A stretch of 64,000 bases of DNA, from assembly GCF_014483895.1 (NCBI RefSeq), contig NZ_CP059987.1:1426001-1490000 (forward strand). The letters are read 5' to 3'. The stretch is from Protaetiibacter sp. SSC-01 (GTDB lineage Bacteria; Actinomycetota; Actinomycetes; Actinomycetales; Microbacteriaceae). The translations under genes were made by a program, and so were the position numbers. Below the pieces are notes generated by a model. The model did not search any database and was not told the DNA's origin. It saw nothing but the letters and a program-made list of their open reading frames with translations. Below are positions 26,702 through 37,134 of the stretch, piece after piece (position 1 is the first letter of the stretch; the number at the start of each line of letters is the position of its first letter).

Positions 26702-28279
26702 TCAGGCTCGGCGGCGACGCACGCCGAGAGCCGCGCCGATGAGCGCCCCGAGCGCCATGACGGCGACCCCCCACTCGACCCCCCGGCCGATCACGACCGC
26801 GGGGGTCGTCGTCGTGCTGAGGGGCACGTCGACCACCATCGCGCCCGCCTCGTAGCGCGGGAGCTCCGCGGCCGTCGAGCCGTCGGGCAGGATCACGGCG
26901 CTCGCGCCGACCGTCGAGATGTTGACGACCGAGCGACCGAGCTCGATCGCGCGGATGCGGGCGATCGCGAGCTGCTGCACGCTCTCGTCGGTCTGCCCGA
27001 AGTCGGCGTTGTTGGTCTGGGCGAGCACGAGCTGCGCGCCCTCCTCGACGCCCTGGCGCATGAGGGCGTCGTCGACGATGTCGAAGCAGATCGCGAACCC
27101 GGCGAGCACGCTCTCGCCGTCCGAGCCGATGTCCATGACGGCATCCGTCGTGCCCGGCGTGTACTCGCGTTGGATGAGGTCGATGAGGTCGGGCGCGAAG
27201 CCGCGCCACACGGCCCGGTCGGGCACGTACTCGCCGAAGGGCACCGGGTGCCGCTTGTCGTAGTGGTCGAGGGCGCCCTCCCCCGCGCGCCACAGGAGCG
27301 CGGTGTTGAAGTACTCGTCCCCGCGGTTCGTCACGGCCCAGCCGACGAGCGGCGCATCCGCGGAGCGCGCGACGGAGTCGAAGACGCGGGCCGCGAACTC
27401 GTTGCGCAGCGGGTCGATGTCGGTCGCGCCCTCTGGCCACACGACGACGTCGACGTCGTCGTCATAGACGGGCGTCGTGGCGTCGTACTGCGCCATGAGG
27501 TTGTCGGTCGCGTTCTCGGCGTGGTGGAAGTAGCCCGTCTTGCCGTTGCCCTGAACGGCCGCGACGCGCAGCGTGCCGTCGGATGCCGTCGGGAACGCCG
27601 GGAAGGCCACGAGCACCGCGGCGAGAGCCGTCACAAGCATCGCGCGAAGGAGCATGGGTGTGCGGTACTCGCGCACCGCCACGACACCGACGGCGACGAC
27701 GAAGACCATCGCGAAGCCCACGCCCGAGATACCGAGCCACGCGAAGAGCGGCGCGAGCGGGCTCTCGGACTGCGACTCGGAGATGCGACCCCACGCGAAT
27801 CCGCCGTACGGCCAGATGCTCGAGACCGCCTCGCGCGCGGTCCAGAGGCCGGCGACGACGAACGGCACGAGCAGCATCCGTCCGAGGGCGCTGCCCACGG
27901 CGCGCGGGACGATGCGCGTCGCGACCGCGATGAGCATCGTGCCGAGGCCGCACCACAGGGCCATGACCGCGCTCAACGCGAACCACGGCACCGCGCGCAC
28001 GAGGAACGGCAGGCCGGGGTCGAGGAACTCGGTCATCCACGGGATGTGCACGAGGTAGAACGTGAGACCGAAGACGAGTCCGACGAGGAAGCCCCCGCCC
28101 GCTCGGCGGCCGTAGGCGGCGACGAGCACCATCGCGACGGCGACGAAGGCGAGCGGCCACCACCCGATGTCGGGGAAAGCCGCATCCGTGATCGGACCGG
28201 CGACGAGCGCGAGCAGCACGGCGCCCCACAGCGGCACGACCGGCCGTGCGGGTTCGGGTGCGAGGGCGGGCGCGGACAT
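26702..28279 (-). CDS. lnt: Apolipoprotein N-acyltransferase
   Basis: Adds the third acyl chain to lipoproteins at the membrane. It has 525 residues: several N-terminal membrane helices, then a nitrilase-type domain facing outside and a last helix near the C-terminus. The catalytic triad is visible as Glu in WPEGATD, Lys in YDKRHPVPFGEY and Cys in FAICFDIV. Several lipoproteins in this window (CtaC, the sugar-binding protein, the FKBP) are potential substrates. TAGGCT lies about 10 nt before the ATG. Some actinobacterial homologues are fused to a Ppm1 glycosyltransferase; this one is not. Confidence 0.94.
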   Translation of the reverse strand: MSAPALAPEPARPVVPLWGAVLLALVAGPITDAAFPDIGWWPLAFVAVAMVLVAAYGRRAGGGFLVGLVFGLTFYLVHIPWMTEFLDPGLPFLVRAVPWFALSAVMALWCGLGTMLIAVATRIVPRAVGSALGRMLLVPFVVAGLWTAREAVSSIWPYGGFAWGRISESQSESPLAPLFAWLGISGVGFAMVFVVAVGVVAVREYRTPMLLRAMLVTALAAVLVAFPAFPTASDGTLRVAAVQGNGKTGYFHHAENATDNLMAQYDATTPVYDDDVDVVVWPEGATDIDPLRNEFAARVFDSVARSADAPLVGWAVTNRGDEYFNTALLWRAGEGALDHYDKRHPVPFGEYVPDRAVWRGFAPDLIDLIQREYTPGTTDAVMDIGSDGESVLAGFAICFDIVDDALMRQGVEEGAQLVLAQTNNADFGQTDESVQQLAIARIRAIELGRSVVNISTVGASAVILPDGSTAAELPRYEAGAMVVDVPLSTTTTPAVVIGRGVEWGVAVMALGALIGAALGVRRRRA

Positions 28280-28336
28280 CGGAAGACTCAGCCTACGGCG
28301 GTGAGCCTGAGCGCATGCGGCGCCCGCCCACGCGCG

Positions 28337-28627
28337 TCAACCGTGCGGGTTGCTGGCCTTCCCGTCGAGCCACAGCTCGTTCGTCGGATCGGCGTGGGTG
28401 CCGCCGCTGCCGACGTGCTTGTCGGAGATCTGCGGGCCCTTGGTGATGACGTGCACGAGCGCCATCGCGTGACCCCGGCCGAGGCCGTAGTCGTCTGCGA
28501 GCCACTGCACGATCGGCGTGGCCTTGGTCGAGGCGTCGAAGCCCTTCTCCTGCGCCTTCTCGATGAACTGCCGGGGCGTGAGGCCCGTCTTCTCCTCGAT
28601 GTTGTCGAGATATGCCTGGAACGACAT
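28337..28627 (-). CDS. DUF4287-domain protein
   Basis: A 96-residue soluble protein matching the DUF4287 pattern: FQAYLDNIEEKTGLTPRQF, then a helical segment with TKATPIVQWLADDYGLGRGHAMALVHV. It has a GAGGAG ribosome site before the ATG. The function is unknown; relatives are often annotated only by domain. It stands alone between lnt and helY on the same strand. Confidence 0.88.
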   Translation of the reverse strand: MSFQAYLDNIEEKTGLTPRQFIEKAQEKGFDASTKATPIVQWLADDYGLGRGHAMALVHVITKGPQISDKHVGSGGTHADPTNELWLDGKASNPHG

Positions 28628-28728
28628 GTCTAACTCCTCTGCTCGTCATCACGGTCGCTCACCGCATGCGAAAGCGCACGAGCTTTCGATCCATGTCGAA
28701 ACCCTACGGCGGGACGCGGGCGGGAGGG

Positions 28729-31170
28729 TCAGGCGACGCTCGAGTACGCCACGATCCCCCGTCGCACGTCGTCGATCGCGTCGCGCGCGGTGCGGCCGAG
28801 CGCACCGTCGGCGACGATCGAGATCTGGTCGAGCAGGTCGATGACCTGCTTCATCCACCGCACGAAGTCGCCCGCCGCGAGGTCGGTGTCGCGCAGCACG
28901 GCGTCGAGGCGACCGCCGCGCGCCCAGCGATGGGTGGCGGATGCGAGAGCCGCCGAGAGCGGTTCGGTGCCGGGGAGCTTGCGGTCCTCCTCGAGGATGC
29001 TGAGCTCCGACCACGCCTGCTCGGTGCGACCGAAGACCTCCGCGAAACGGCCTCGCGGGTAATCGCGCACGATGCCGGCGTCCTCGCGGCGCGGCTCGTA
29101 GACGAGCGCGCTCACGAGGGCCGCGAGGGTCGGCGCGTCGACGCCGTCCCACAGCCCGCGCCGCAGGCACTCGGCGACGAGCAGGTCGCGCTCCCCGTAG
29201 ATGCGCCGCAGGCGGCGCCCCTCGAAGGCGACGCCCATGCGTCCGTGCTCGTCGCGCTCGAGGTAGCCGAGCTCGAGCAGGAGCTCCGTGATGCGGTCGA
29301 AGACCTGCGCGACGGCGCCCGTGCGGCCGCGCACCTGCTTCGAGAGGCGGTCGGTGTCGCGCTTGAGGCGGAACCAGCGCTCCGCCCAGCGCGCGTGCGC
29401 CTCGCGGTCGCTGCACGCGTGGCAGGGGTGCTGCTTCATGCGCCGCCGCAACTGGTCGATCTGCCGCTGTCGGCGGTCGCGCTCGGCGCGCGAGCCCTCG
29501 TGCGCGCGCGACTGCTTGCGCTCGAGGTCGCTCAGCTCGCGACGGATGCCGGCGTACTCGCCGAAGTCGCCCAGGTGGCACCGCATCGCCTCGGCGTAGC
29601 CCGCGAGCGACTTCTCCTGCTCCCGGATCTTGCGGGCGAGGTCGACGACCGCCCGGTCGGCCTGGAACTGCGCGAAGGAGCTCTCGAGGATCTCGCGCGT
29701 GCGCTCCCGCCCGAACTGCTCGATGAGGTTGACCGCCATGTTGTACGTGGGGCGGAAGGCCGAATTGAGCGGGTAGCTGCGGCGCGACGCGAGCTGCGCG
29801 ACGGCCTGCGGGTCGAGCCCCGCCGCCCACTGGATGACGGAGTGCCCCTCGACGTCGATCCCACGGCGCCCCGCGCGGCCCGTGAGCTGCGTGTACTCCC
29901 CCGGAGTGATCGGCACGCGCGCCTCGCCGTTGAACTTCTCGAGCTTCTCGAGCACGACCGTGCGAGCGGGCATGTTGATGCCGAGGGCGAGCGTCTCGGT
30001 CGCGAAGACCACCTTGAGCAGCTTGCGTTGGAAGAGCTCCTCGACGACCTCCTTGAAGGTCGGGATGAGGCCGGCGTGGTGGGCGGCGATCCCCCGTTCG
30101 AGGCCCTCGAGCCACGAGAAGTAGCCGAGTACGCCGAGATCCTCGTCGCGCAGGCCCGCGCAGCGCTCCTCGACGATGTGGCGGATCTCGTCCCGCTCCC
30201 AGCGCTCGGTGAGTTGCACATCCGACCGCAGCAGCTGCTCGACAGCCTGGTCGCATCCGTTGCGGCTGAACACGAAGAAGATCGCGGGGAGCAGGTGGCG
30301 GTCGTCGAGGAGCTTGACGACCTCGGGTCGTGCGATGCGGTCGCGCGGGACCTCGCCCTTGCGCTGGTACCGCCCCGCGTGCGGACCGCGATAGGTGCCC
30401 GGACCGCGGCCGCCCGCGATCGCGAGGCGTGCGAGTTCGGGGTTGACGCGCGGCGGGGCGTCGGGCGACTGCGCGCCGTCGAAGAGGTCGGCGAGCTTGC
30501 CGCGCACGAGCACGTGCTGCTGGAGCGGCACGGGGCGCCGTTCCGACACGATCACGTCGGTCTCGCCGCGCACGGCCTGCAGCCAGTCGCCGAACTCCTC
30601 CGCGTTCGACACCGTGGCCGAGAGCGACACCATGCGCACCTCGCGCGGCAGGTGGATGATGACCTCCTCCCACACGGGACCTCGGAAGCGGTCGGCGAGG
30701 TAGTGCACCTCGTCCATGACGACGAACGCGAGATCGCGCAGGAGCGGCGAGTCGGCGTAGAGCATGTTGCGCAGCACCTCGGTCGTCATGACGACGACCC
30801 GCGCGCCCGAGTTGATGTTGGTGTCGCCCGTGAGCAGACCGACGTTCTCGGCCCCGTGCTCGGCGGCGAGCTCCGCGTACTTCTGATTGCTGAGGGCCTT
30901 CATGGGCGTCGTGTAGAACGCCTTCGCCGAGCGCTCCGCGAGGGCGAGGTGCACCGCGAACTCCGCGACGATCGTCTTGCCGGCTCCCGTCGGCGCGGCG
31001 ACGAGCACGCTGCGCCCCTCCTCGAGCGAACGGCAGGCCTCGACCTGGAAGTCGTCGAGCTCGACCGGCAGACTCGCGCGGAAGGTCTCGAGCTGCGGCG
31101 TGCGCGACCGCGCCTTGAACGCCGCGTAGCGTTCCGCGGGCGAGAGGTCGGCGTCGTCGCGAGGGGTCAT
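28729..31170 (-). CDS. helY: DEAD/DEAH-box RNA helicase, HelY/Mtr4-like
   Basis: An 813-residue superfamily 2 helicase. Motif I is APTGAGKT, motif II DEVHYL, motif III SATVSN and motif VI QLTGRAGRRG, with a Ski2/Mtr4-like C-terminal region including a CHACSDREAHARWAERW cysteine segment. The start ATG overlaps the tatC stop (ATGA). The order tatA-tatC-helY is the same as in Mycobacterium (Rv2094c-Rv2092c). It probably acts in RNA unwinding or turnover; the exact role is not established by sequence. Confidence 0.94.
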   Translation of the reverse strand: MTPRDDADLSPAERYAAFKARSRTPQLETFRASLPVELDDFQVEACRSLEEGRSVLVAAPTGAGKTIVAEFAVHLALAERSAKAFYTTPMKALSNQKYAELAAEHGAENVGLLTGDTNINSGARVVVMTTEVLRNMLYADSPLLRDLAFVVMDEVHYLADRFRGPVWEEVIIHLPREVRMVSLSATVSNAEEFGDWLQAVRGETDVIVSERRPVPLQQHVLVRGKLADLFDGAQSPDAPPRVNPELARLAIAGGRGPGTYRGPHAGRYQRKGEVPRDRIARPEVVKLLDDRHLLPAIFFVFSRNGCDQAVEQLLRSDVQLTERWERDEIRHIVEERCAGLRDEDLGVLGYFSWLEGLERGIAAHHAGLIPTFKEVVEELFQRKLLKVVFATETLALGINMPARTVVLEKLEKFNGEARVPITPGEYTQLTGRAGRRGIDVEGHSVIQWAAGLDPQAVAQLASRRSYPLNSAFRPTYNMAVNLIEQFGRERTREILESSFAQFQADRAVVDLARKIREQEKSLAGYAEAMRCHLGDFGEYAGIRRELSDLERKQSRAHEGSRAERDRRQRQIDQLRRRMKQHPCHACSDREAHARWAERWFRLKRDTDRLSKQVRGRTGAVAQVFDRITELLLELGYLERDEHGRMGVAFEGRRLRRIYGERDLLVAECLRRGLWDGVDAPTLAALVSALVYEPRREDAGIVRDYPRGRFAEVFGRTEQAWSELSILEEDRKLPGTEPLSAALASATHRWARGGRLDAVLRDTDLAAGDFVRWMKQVIDLLDQISIVADGALGRTARDAIDDVRRGIVAYSSVA

Positions 31171-32048
31171 GCGCCCGAGAGGCCCGCCTCGAACGAGGCC
31201 TGCCGTCGTGCGGCGACCCTGTCGTGCCAGAGGGCGATCCCGACGGCCGCGAAGTAGAGCACGACCATCGGCAGGGCGAGCAGGATCATCGAGATCGGGT
31301 CGGCGGCCGGCGTCGCCATCGCCGTGAAGACGACGATGATGAGCACGGCCCAGCGCCAACCCTTGAGGATCGTGGCGCCCTGCATGACGCCCGCGAAGTT
31401 GAGCAGCACGAGGAACACGGGCATGACGAACGCGACGCCCGTCGCGAGCAGGAGCTTGAGGATGAAGTCGACGTAGGTCTTGGTGTCGTAGAGCTGGGAT
31501 GCCCCCGGCGGCACAAAGCGGAACATGAACTCGACGATGCGCGGGAGCACGAGCCAGCCCGCGGCGCAGCCGAGCAGGAAGAGCGGCACGGCCGAGAAGA
31601 AGAAGCCGAAGACGTAGCGGCGCTCCTTCTTCGTGAGTCCGGGCACGAAGAAGGCGAAGATCTGGTACAGCCAGACGGGGCTCGACAGGATGATGCCCAC
31701 GACGATCGACACCTGGAACTGGATGTCGAGGGCGCCCGTGAGGCTCGAGAAGTTGAGCGTGATCTTGTCGGGGTCGAGTCCCAGCTCGTCGGCGATGTGG
31801 AAGACGGGACCGGAGATCGCCGCCCACGTGCCTCGGCCCGCGAGAGCTTCGGCCGCCCCCGGCACGACCGGCTCCAGCAGCTCGCCGAACCAGCCGAGGT
31901 CGTAGATCATCCACCCGAGGATGGTGCCCCCGAGCACTCCGAAGGCGCTCCGTGTGAGCCGCTTGCGCAGCTCGATGAGGTGCTCGGCGAGCGACATCCG
32001 CCGCTCGGGGTTGTTCTTGCGGGGATGCGTCCGGGTCGTTCCGGTCAC
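31167..32048 (-). CDS. tatC: Sec-independent translocase subunit TatC
   Basis: The receptor subunit of the twin-arginine translocase, exporting folded proteins. It has 293 residues with six predicted helices. I use GTG 32048, because RKNNPERRMSLAEHLIELRKRL keeps the conserved PERRMSL lead-in; ATG 31997 (276 residues) is the alternative. Conserved stretches are HLIELRKRL and FFVPGLTKKERR. It begins 5 nt after tatA and overlaps helY by 4 nt. QcrA in this window is a plausible Tat client. Confidence 0.96.
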   Translation of the reverse strand: MTGTTRTHPRKNNPERRMSLAEHLIELRKRLTRSAFGVLGGTILGWMIYDLGWFGELLEPVVPGAAEALAGRGTWAAISGPVFHIADELGLDPDKITLNFSSLTGALDIQFQVSIVVGIILSSPVWLYQIFAFFVPGLTKKERRYVFGFFFSAVPLFLLGCAAGWLVLPRIVEFMFRFVPPGASQLYDTKTYVDFILKLLLATGVAFVMPVFLVLLNFAGVMQGATILKGWRWAVLIIVVFTAMATPAADPISMILLALPMVVLYFAAVGIALWHDRVAARRQASFEAGLSGA

Positions 32049-32052
32049 GCGC

Positions 32053-32292
32053 CTAGGACTTGTCGGACGGCGTGCCGTCGACCGGCTTCGCCGGCTCGGA
32101 GGCGTCCGAGCTCGCCGTGCCCTCGGTCTTCGCGTCGCCGTCCGTCTTGATCTCGCTGCGGAAGATCTTGACCGACTGGCCGAGGCTCTTCGAGAGCGCC
32201 GGGAGTCGCGTCGCACCGAAGAGCACGAGGACGACGACGAGGATGATCAGCCAGGTCTGCCACTGGTTGACGAACAGGGGAAGCGTGTACAT
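32053..32292 (-). CDS. tatA: Sec-independent translocase subunit TatA
   Basis: Seventy-nine residues: an N-terminal membrane helix (WLIILVVVLVLF), the FG hinge (LFGATRLPALSKSLGQSVKIF amphipathic helix) and an acidic, disordered tail. It forms the Tat pore with TatC, encoded directly downstream. A GAGGAC ribosome site and an upstream TAGACT hexamer indicate a transcript starting just before tatA, perhaps in addition to read-through from pafC. Confidence 0.96.
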   Translation of the reverse strand: MYTLPLFVNQWQTWLIILVVVLVLFGATRLPALSKSLGQSVKIFRSEIKTDGDAKTEGTASSDASEPAKPVDGTPSDKS

Positions 32293-32328
32293 GGGAACGT
32301 CCTCGTCGGTAGGCGGGTCGGGGCAAGT

Positions 32329-33327
32329 CTACGCGTAGCGGGCGAGTCCGGCCGCGGCCCACTCGGCCACGGCGCGGCGCGCCTGCTCGGGCGCGACGAC
32401 GCGCACCGTTCCGGGCATTCCGGCGATGAGTCGCTTGAGGCCGTGGTAGTGCGATACCCGCAGGGTCGTACGGATGCGGTCGCCCACCTCGCTCGTGAGC
32501 GCGCCGTCGGGGATGTAGTCGGCGAGCAGGCCGATGACCTCGGGCGCTGCCTCGATCGTCACCTCGAGGTCTTCGGCGGACGGCTCGAAGAGCGTGTCGG
32601 GAAGGCGCACCTCGGATGCGTCGTGCTCGATCGGCTCGTCGGTCACGACCATGTCGCTCATGCGGTCGAAGCGGAAGGTGCGGAGGGCCTTGCGCAGGTG
32701 GCACCAGCCGCGCAGGTACCAGTCGGAGTCGATCGACTCGACGCGCAGCGGGTCGACGTCGCGCTCCTCGCTCTCGCCGCGCGAGTTGAGGTAGCCGAAG
32801 CGCACGCGGCGGCCCTCCGCGACGGCGCGGCGCACGAGTCGCAGCACCTCGCTGTCGGGGTCGCCCGCGACCGCGAGCTGGCTCGGCACGCCGGAGGCGC
32901 CGCGCGACAGCTTCTCGACGAGGCCGCGGATGGCGACGCGGTCGGCGTTCTCGGGGAGCGACTGCAGGTACTGAAGGCCCGCGATGAGGGCGGCGGCCTC
33001 GCGTGCCGAGAGTCGCGGCGCGTCGTCGATCGCGACGTGCTGCGTGATCGCGATCTCGTCCTGCTCCTCGAAGGCGTCCCAGTCGATGTCGAAGAGGTCC
33101 TCGTGCTGGTACGTCGACGTCGACCCCGGCACCCCGCTCATGGCGACGAGCGACACCGAGCTGCGGATGTCGTCCTCGCTCACGCCGAAGTGCGCGGCGG
33201 CCTCCTGCACCGTCACGCGGTCGTGCTCGAGCAGCCACGGCACGAGCGCGAGCAGGAAGGCGAGCTTGTCGCGCGATCCGGTGGGCGGCACGGCGCGCGC
33301 CGGCACGCGGTGGCGCTTGTCAGCCAT
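32329..33327 (-). CDS. pafC: WYL-domain regulator PafC
   Basis: A 332-residue protein: an N-terminal winged helix (AFLLALVPWLLEHDRVTVQEAAAHFGVSEDDI), then a WYL domain with the WYLRGWCH motif and RTFRFDRMSDM, and a C-terminal WCX region. PafB and PafC form the heterodimeric activator of the LexA-independent DNA damage response in actinobacteria. It overlaps the pafB stop by 8 nt. The link to DNA damage is notable because the window also holds an SOS mutasome. Confidence 0.93.
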   Translation of the reverse strand: MADKRHRVPARAVPPTGSRDKLAFLLALVPWLLEHDRVTVQEAAAHFGVSEDDIRSSVSLVAMSGVPGSTSTYQHEDLFDIDWDAFEEQDEIAITQHVAIDDAPRLSAREAAALIAGLQYLQSLPENADRVAIRGLVEKLSRGASGVPSQLAVAGDPDSEVLRLVRRAVAEGRRVRFGYLNSRGESEERDVDPLRVESIDSDWYLRGWCHLRKALRTFRFDRMSDMVVTDEPIEHDASEVRLPDTLFEPSAEDLEVTIEAAPEVIGLLADYIPDGALTSEVGDRIRTTLRVSHYHGLKRLIAGMPGTVRVVAPEQARRAVAEWAAAGLARYA

Positions 33328-34318
33328 GGTCGGCCACCGTCCTCTCCAGGCGCTCGATCACGGCCTCGCGCAGCGCGGGCGGCGAGACGACGAGAACCTC
33401 GGGGCCGAAGCCCGCGAGCTCGTCGGCGAGGATCGCGAGGTCGACGTAGTGCACGCGAAGGATGCCGGGGGCGACCTCCTCGGTGCCGCGCCGGTGCGCG
33501 AGGCGCAGGGCCGCATCCGATCCGGCGCGCACCTCGATGTCGGCGATGCCGCGCTCCCACACGGCCTCGAGCTCGGCGAGCGAGCGGGCGGTGTGGTCGC
33601 CGAGACGCGGCGGTGCGGCCTTGCCCACGGTCACCTTGCCGACGATGCGCCGGAGCAGGAACGTCTTGCCCTCGCCCGTCGCGAGCTCCTCGGCCGAGAG
33701 ATGCCAGCGCCCGTCGTACTGCACGAGCGCGAGCGGGATGACCTCGCGCGTGCGGGCGCGCTCCTCCCCCGGCTTGAGGTAGTCGAAGCGCACGACCTGG
33801 TGGCGGTCGATCGCCTGCGTGAGCGGCTCGAACGCGGCGTCGCGCAGCCGCAGGCGCGGCGCGTAGCCGAGCACGGGCTCGTCGGCCGAGATGCCGAGCG
33901 CGCGTAGTTTCACGAGGGCGCGACGCGACTCGGCGTTGAGCGAACCCTCGCGCCACGCCATCGCGGCGAGGCCGAGCAGCGCGATCTCCTCCGAGTCGAA
34001 GCGCACGTCGTCGGGCAGCTCGTAGGCGCCCTTCGGGATGCGGTAACGCAGGTTGTGGTTGTCGCCCGGCTCGCCGAGCGGCTCGATCGTCTCGAGCGGA
34101 ACGCCGAGCTCGCGGATGTCGTCCTTGTCGCGCTCGAACTGGCGCTCGAGGTTCGCGTTGTCTCCGCCCGGTGTGTAGCGCTGCGCGTAGCCGCGGACGC
34201 TCGACAGGATCTCGGTCTTCGTGAGGCCGGACTCGGTCGCGAGCAGCGCGAGGACGAGGCTGAAGAGCCGATCCTCGACGGGAACCGGCGCGGGGGCGGG
34301 GTTCGCGCTCGTGGGGGC
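33320..34318 (-). CDS. pafB: WYL-domain regulator PafB, start codon unresolved
   Basis: The complete domain set is present: a helix-turn-helix (RLFSLVLALLATESGLTKTE), FERDKDDIRELGVPLETIE, a WYL domain (DGRWHLSAEEL) and a C-terminal WCX part. However, no ATG, GTG or TTG exists in frame between the TAG of the FKBP gene (34319-34321) and GTG 34006, which would cut away the DNA-binding domain. The open frame begins immediately after that TAG, in the same frame as the FKBP gene. Family members normally start about 5-15 residues before RLFSL. Options are a non-canonical start (GTT at 34285 or an ACG codon), stop read-through, or a sequence error. It is co-transcribed with pafC. Confidence 0.85.
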   Translation of the reverse strand, partial: APTSANPAPAPVPVEDRLFSLVLALLATESGLTKTEILSSVRGYAQRYTPGGDNANLERQFERDKDDIRELGVPLETIEPLGEPGDNHNLRYRIPKGAYELPDDVRFDSEEIALLGLAAMAWREGSLNAESRRALVKLRALGISADEPVLGYAPRLRLRDAAFEPLTQAIDRHQVVRFDYLKPGEERARTREVIPLALVQYDGRWHLSAEELATGEGKTFLLRRIVGKVTVGKAAPPRLGDHTARSLAELEAVWERGIADIEVRAGSDAALRLAHRRGTEEVAPGILRVHYVDLAILADELAGFGPEVLVVSPPALREAVIERLERTVADHG

Positions 34319-35299
34319 CTACTTCGCGACGGGGGCGGACTGGATGCCGACGACGTCGATCACGAACACGGTCGCCTCGTCCGTGCCCTCGGCGGGCGGG
34401 ACGACCGCGAGCAGCTGCGAGCCGACGGGGAGACCGATGAGCGCGTCGAGGAGCTCCTCGGGGAGCGCCATCTCGCCCTCGCGCGCGAGCTCGAGCGTGT
34501 TCGGCGTGCGGCCGATATTCCACGTCGACGACTTCTCGGTGACGTCGGCGCCCTCGCCGGTCGGCCAGCTCCAGCTCGCGAGCTGGATGACGGCGAGGTC
34601 GCCCTCGGCGAGCTTCGCGCCCGAGCCGAGCTTGATGTTCGCCGTGCGGTAGTCGGTGGGGGGCTTCACACCCGACGGGACGGTGATGCCGACGGTGCCG
34701 TCGGGGGCCGTCACGACGACGGGAAGGCCGTCCTGCGGCAGCTGGTTGACGCCGTCGGCCTTGCCGAGGAAGACGTCCTGGACGTCGATCACGAAGACGA
34801 GCGAGCTGTCGGCGGCGGTGCCGACGTTGAGGCCCGTGTCGGCGGCGGTCGTCGTGAGCACGATGCGCTGGCCCGGCTGCGCGCACACGAGCGCCTGGGC
34901 GACCGAGGTCGGCTGCTCCTGCTGATCCGTGGTCTCGAGGCCCGCGCGGTAGCGCACGGCCTGCGTGCCGTCGAACGCGGTCTCGTTGATGAGGTCGCCC
35001 GTCGCCGCGTCGTAGACGGCCGCGTCGAAGTCGACGGTCATGCCGACGTGCGCCACGAGGCCCTCGCCCTCGTCGATCACGGTGCGCTGCGCCTCGGTCG
35101 AGACGAGCGGCGTGGGGATGGTGACGCGCGGCGCCGACCCGACGTCGCCCTTCACCGTCACGAGCGACGACGCGTTGCCGGGGGCGAGCACCGGCTCGCA
35201 GGCGTCGACGTCATCGGGCGAGGCAGCGCATCCGGTGAGCGCGGCGGAGAGCACCGCCACGACGGCGACGGAGCTGGCAAGCGCGGTGGTACGGCGCAC
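34319..35299 (-). CDS. FKBP-type peptidyl-prolyl isomerase lipoprotein
   Basis: A secreted lipoprotein: signal VRRTTALASSVAVVAVLS then LTGC. Two FKBP-like regions follow, one around EGLVAHVGMTVDFDAAVYD and one at EGDLAVIQLASWSWPTGEG with IGLPVGSQLLAVVPP. I choose GTG 35299 (326 residues), which gives a compact signal peptide; GTG 35314 is possible. TAGACT on the minus strand (35352-35357) overlaps the trmI stop codon and is a likely -10. Predicted to help fold exported proteins. Its TAG stop is the only thing separating it from the pafB frame. Confidence 0.88.
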   Translation of the reverse strand: MRRTTALASSVAVVAVLSAALTGCAASPDDVDACEPVLAPGNASSLVTVKGDVGSAPRVTIPTPLVSTEAQRTVIDEGEGLVAHVGMTVDFDAAVYDAATGDLINETAFDGTQAVRYRAGLETTDQQEQPTSVAQALVCAQPGQRIVLTTTAADTGLNVGTAADSSLVFVIDVQDVFLGKADGVNQLPQDGLPVVVTAPDGTVGITVPSGVKPPTDYRTANIKLGSGAKLAEGDLAVIQLASWSWPTGEGADVTEKSSTWNIGRTPNTLELAREGEMALPEELLDALIGLPVGSQLLAVVPPAEGTDEATVFVIDVVGIQSAPVAK

Positions 35300-35354
35300 G
35301 AGGCCTACTTTCACTGACAGGCGGCGGAAGGGGTGCACAGAGGCGAGAACGAGT

Positions 35355-37066
<1,712 letters not shown>

Positions 37067-37134
37067 GACCGGCAAGTCTACGGGCGCGGGACTACCCTGA
37101 GACCGACGCCCGGGTCGGGCGGAGAGGCGGAGCG

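Noticed and set aside
28729-31914. A 1061-residue minus-strand frame joining the helicase with upstream sequence
   Set aside because: The first part is an out-of-frame shadow of tatC. The helicase itself starts at ATG 31170 inside an ATGA overlap with the tatC stop.
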